This document shows, one piece after another, positions 5,993 through 7,303 of a stretch of 7,303 nt of DNA. The notes beneath the pieces are model-generated. The model searched no databases, was not told where the DNA came from, and saw only the letters and a list, made by a program, of their open reading frames with translations. Origin of the DNA: Promethearchaeia archaeon (GTDB lineage: Archaea; Asgardarchaeota; Lokiarchaeia; Sigyniarchaeales; SOKP01); assembly GCA_029856295.1 (NCBI GenBank), contig JAHQWS010000117.1, positions 1 to 7,303 of the forward strand, in the 5' to 3' direction. How positions within the stretch are numbered: position 1 is the first letter of the stretch; each line of letters begins with the position of its first letter. A program made the position numbers and the translations under genes.

Positions 5993-6628
5993 TTAGATTC
6001 CGGCCAAGTTTTTTATATGAGTGATACCTTTTATTGTGTCTTCAGCAAAATCGTCAGCTCCAAATTGCTTAGCTAAATCCATGCTTAAAGGAGCCCCACC
6101 AACAATTAATTTAACCTTATCTCGTAATCCAGCGGCTTTTAGAGCTTCATGAACAACCTCAATTTGCGGCACAGTCATACTTAAGAGTGAGCTCAAACCA
6201 ACAATGGTAGCACCGGTTTCTTTTACTTTAGCTACAATCGTTTCAGCATCAACATCTTTGCCTAAGTCATATACTTCAAATCCTTCACTCATTAATAATA
6301 TTCCGAGTAAATTTTTCCCAATATCATGATTATCTCCTTTAACAGTTGAGATAACGACTTTTACCTTTTCTTTCACTTTTTCTGATGAAGCTAATTCTGG
6401 CTTCAACACCTCTAAGGCAACCTTCATAGTTTCTGCGGCTAACATTAGATCTGCCAAATAATAAATCTCCTCATCATAACGCCGCCCAACTTCGTCCATC
6501 CCAGCCGTTAATGAGGCTAAAACATCAAATGGGTCCTTACCATCCTCTTCCAATGCCTCTCGAACAGCATCTGCAATATCATCTAGTTCTAATTCTACTA
6601 TAAGTTCAGTCAATTCTTCATAATCCAT
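5993..6628 (-). CDS. Corrinoid (B12-binding) methyl-carrier protein, MtaC/MtbC/MttC type
   Basis: Cytosolic protein of 211 residues that carries a methyl group on the cobalt of a corrinoid between a substrate:corrinoid methyltransferase and a second methyltransferase. Residues 1-80 are the helical cap domain (methionine synthase B12-binding-2 type; DVLASLTAGMDEVGRRYDE, YYLADLMLAAETM). Residues 88-211 are the Rossmann-like B12 domain. The cobalt-ligating histidine is H101 in KGDNHDIGKNLL (D-x-H-x-x-G motif), followed by SSLLSMTV at 146-153 and the GGAP loop at 177-180, as in the family. Length is typical. The substrate cannot be inferred: the partner methyltransferase (MtaB, MtbB, MttB or MtgB type) is not in the window, nor is a MtaA/MtbA-like enzyme. 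It is transcribed alone from a predicted leaderless promoter and ended by T-runs. The Fe-S fusion gene downstream could supply reductive reactivation, which is inference. Confidence 0.92.
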   Translation of the reverse strand: MDYEELTELIVELELDDIADAVREALEEDGKDPFDVLASLTAGMDEVGRRYDEEIYYLADLMLAAETMKVALEVLKPELASSEKVKEKVKVVISTVKGDNHDIGKNLLGILLMSEGFEVYDLGKDVDAETIVAKVKETGATIVGLSSLLSMTVPQIEVVHEALKAAGLRDKVKLIVGGAPLSMDLAKQFGADDFAEDTIKGITHIKNLAGI

Positions 6629-6811
6629 TATATTAAACCAAAATTTTTGATATTATATATTAGATGTGAATGAATTCTTAATTATTTTTTTTTCTAATAT
6701 CATTAGAAATGTTACTGTCATAATTGTAATTTCAAAATTTTTTACGATTTGCTATTAAAAAATACAGGAAATATTCTTTGAAGTTATTTTAAAGCAGAAT
6801 ATAGATTTCTT
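6629..6811. other. Intergenic region between HEPN and corrinoid genes
   Basis: No gene is seen here. Besides the corrinoid promoter and dyad it contains only a T6 run on the minus strand (6762-6757), about 50 bases after the HEPN stop, which may weakly terminate that transcript. Confidence 0.3.
6654..6709 (-). promoter_or_regulatory. Promoter of the corrinoid gene with a 19-bp dyad
   Basis: ATATATA at 6660-6654 lies 28-29 bases before the ATG at 6628, giving a leaderless start. About 30 bases further upstream is a perfect inverted repeat, TTTCTAAT/ATTAGAAA (6691-6698 and 6702-6709) with a 3-base centre, adjoining a run of nine T (6685-6693 on the plus strand). The 8-3-8 geometry equals that of the dyad upstream of the ferredoxin fusion gene, although the arm sequences differ. 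A regulator binding here would sit upstream of TBP/TFB, the usual place for an activator. Confidence 0.45.
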
Positions 6812-7258
6812 TTATTTCTTACTTTCATTTGATAATTGTTCTTTAAATTTTGAAATTATGTGTTTTTTAAACAAGATAAAATCATTGAGATTATTTTGGA
6901 GAATTTCGTATATTTTCTCATTATTGATATCCATGTACAAATGTCCTAGTAGATTTAGAAATTTTGTCATTTTTATTAGCTTTTCTTCTAATTCGGCATT
7001 AATTATATTTAATTTCGACAACTCAACAAAGATATCACTATAGGTTTCCGGGTTTCCATTTTTATTCAAAGAGAGAATATGATTACCTATATCGATACAA
7101 ATATTAATGCATGTTTCTAAGGCTCTTTGAGCACTTAAATATAGTAAAAAATTGGATTGAAATTCTTTTTTGCTATATTTCTTTATTTCTTCTAAATTTT
7201 GAAGCAATTTATCAATTTTTTTGAATCTATTAAGAATTAAATTACGATCTATGTTCAT
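6812..7258 (-). CDS. HepT/DUF86-family HEPN protein with degenerate active site
   Basis: Small helical HEPN protein, 148 residues, of the HepT (DUF86) family. In the MntA-HepT toxin-antitoxin system HepT is an RNase whose active site is R-x4-H-x-Y and whose partner MntA adds AMP to the Tyr. Family marks visible are ALETCINICIDIGNHIL (46-62), ETYSDIFVEL (71-80) and KMTKFLNLLGHLYMDIN (96-112). His106 and Tyr108 of the motif are kept, but the arginine position is Leu101 (codon CTA), so RNase activity is probably lost. The start is set by GGAGG at 7272-7268, nine bases upstream. It overlaps the end of a preceding frame, as expected for a second cistron. It could be an inactive toxin, a protein with a different binding role, or the surviving half of a decaying module. 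Lysine-rich and AT-rich composition fits the window. Confidence 0.8.
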   Translation of the reverse strand: MNIDRNLILNRFKKIDKLLQNLEEIKKYSKKEFQSNFLLYLSAQRALETCINICIDIGNHILSLNKNGNPETYSDIFVELSKLNIINAELEEKLIKMTKFLNLLGHLYMDINNEKIYEILQNNLNDFILFKKHIISKFKEQLSNESKK

Positions 7259-7303
7259 CGTTTAAAGCCTCCATTATGTAAATTTTATCATACATGTCTA
7301 ACA
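7242..7303 (-). CDS. 3' end of an upstream gene overlapping the HEPN gene (possible MntA-type nucleotidyltransferase)
   Basis: A frame open at the window edge ends at a TAA (7244-7242) after LDMYDKIYIMEALNDEHRS, overlapping the first 17 bases of the HEPN gene. The strong GGAGG for the HEPN start lies inside this frame, which is what one expects for a translationally coupled pair. In MNT-HEPN modules the nucleotidyltransferase gene usually sits directly upstream in this arrangement. Only 19 residues are visible and they carry no family motif, so the identity is a guess from context. Confidence 0.4.
   Translation of the reverse strand, partial: LDMYDKIYIMEALNDEHRS

Noticed and set aside
6858..7043. 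Plus-strand frame of 61 residues
   Set aside because: Antisense to the HEPN gene, whose family motifs are on the other strand; composition looks like a by-product of its Leu/Ile/Lys codons.
1..7303. CRISPR array, tRNA, rRNA, insertion sequence or terminal inverted repeats
   Set aside because: No regularly spaced repeats, no tRNA-like cloverleaf, no transposase motif and no IS ends were seen on either strand.

Overview
The window is strongly AT-rich and reads as archaeal. Several starts have a TATA-like box about 28 bases upstream of the ATG and no Shine-Dalgarno, which is the leaderless arrangement common in archaea. Other starts have a short GGTG/GGAGG-type ribosome site, and genes on the minus strand end in paired T-runs. 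Gene content (cytosolic molybdopterin oxidoreductase, corrinoid protein, winged-helix/ferredoxin fusion, HEPN-type gene) would fit an anaerobic archaeon, perhaps an Asgard (Lokiarchaeota-like) lineage. That placement is inference from style and content, not from a marker gene.

Layout. Bases 1-597 (minus) hold the first 199 codons of a histidinol-phosphate aminotransferase (hisC) that runs off the left edge. A promoter region of about 280 bases separates it from a divergent MFS transporter pseudogene (880-1556, plus). The pseudogene is frameshifted near codon 18 and cut off after the first half of the fold. Tail-to-tail with it, at 1570-1647 (minus), lies an unlisted relic: 26 codons, 78% identical in bases to the C-terminal part of the intact oxidoreductase gene next door. 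Then come dmsB-like (1752-2306) and dmsA-like (2311-4557), a tight two-gene minus-strand operon. Next is a winged-helix/dicluster ferredoxin fusion (4729-5868), a corrinoid (B12-binding) protein (5993-6628), and a HepT/DUF86 HEPN-family gene (6812-7258). The 3' end of a further gene overlaps the HEPN start at the right edge.

How they may work together. The DmsAB-like pair resembles E. coli DmsA and DmsB closely in its C-terminal and Fe-S motifs, but it has no Tat signal and no membrane anchor gene here, so it should be a soluble cytosolic enzyme. The corrinoid protein is of the MtaC/MtbC/MttC type that carries methyl groups between two methyltransferases, neither of which is in the window. 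The ferredoxin fusion between them could move electrons (for example to a corrinoid or the oxidoreductase) or act as a redox-responsive regulator. Each of the three units has its own promoter and T-run terminator, so they form a neighbourhood rather than one operon. The best candidates for something new are the winged-helix/Cys-rich/ferredoxin fusion next to the corrinoid and oxidoreductase genes, and the HEPN protein that has lost its catalytic arginine.
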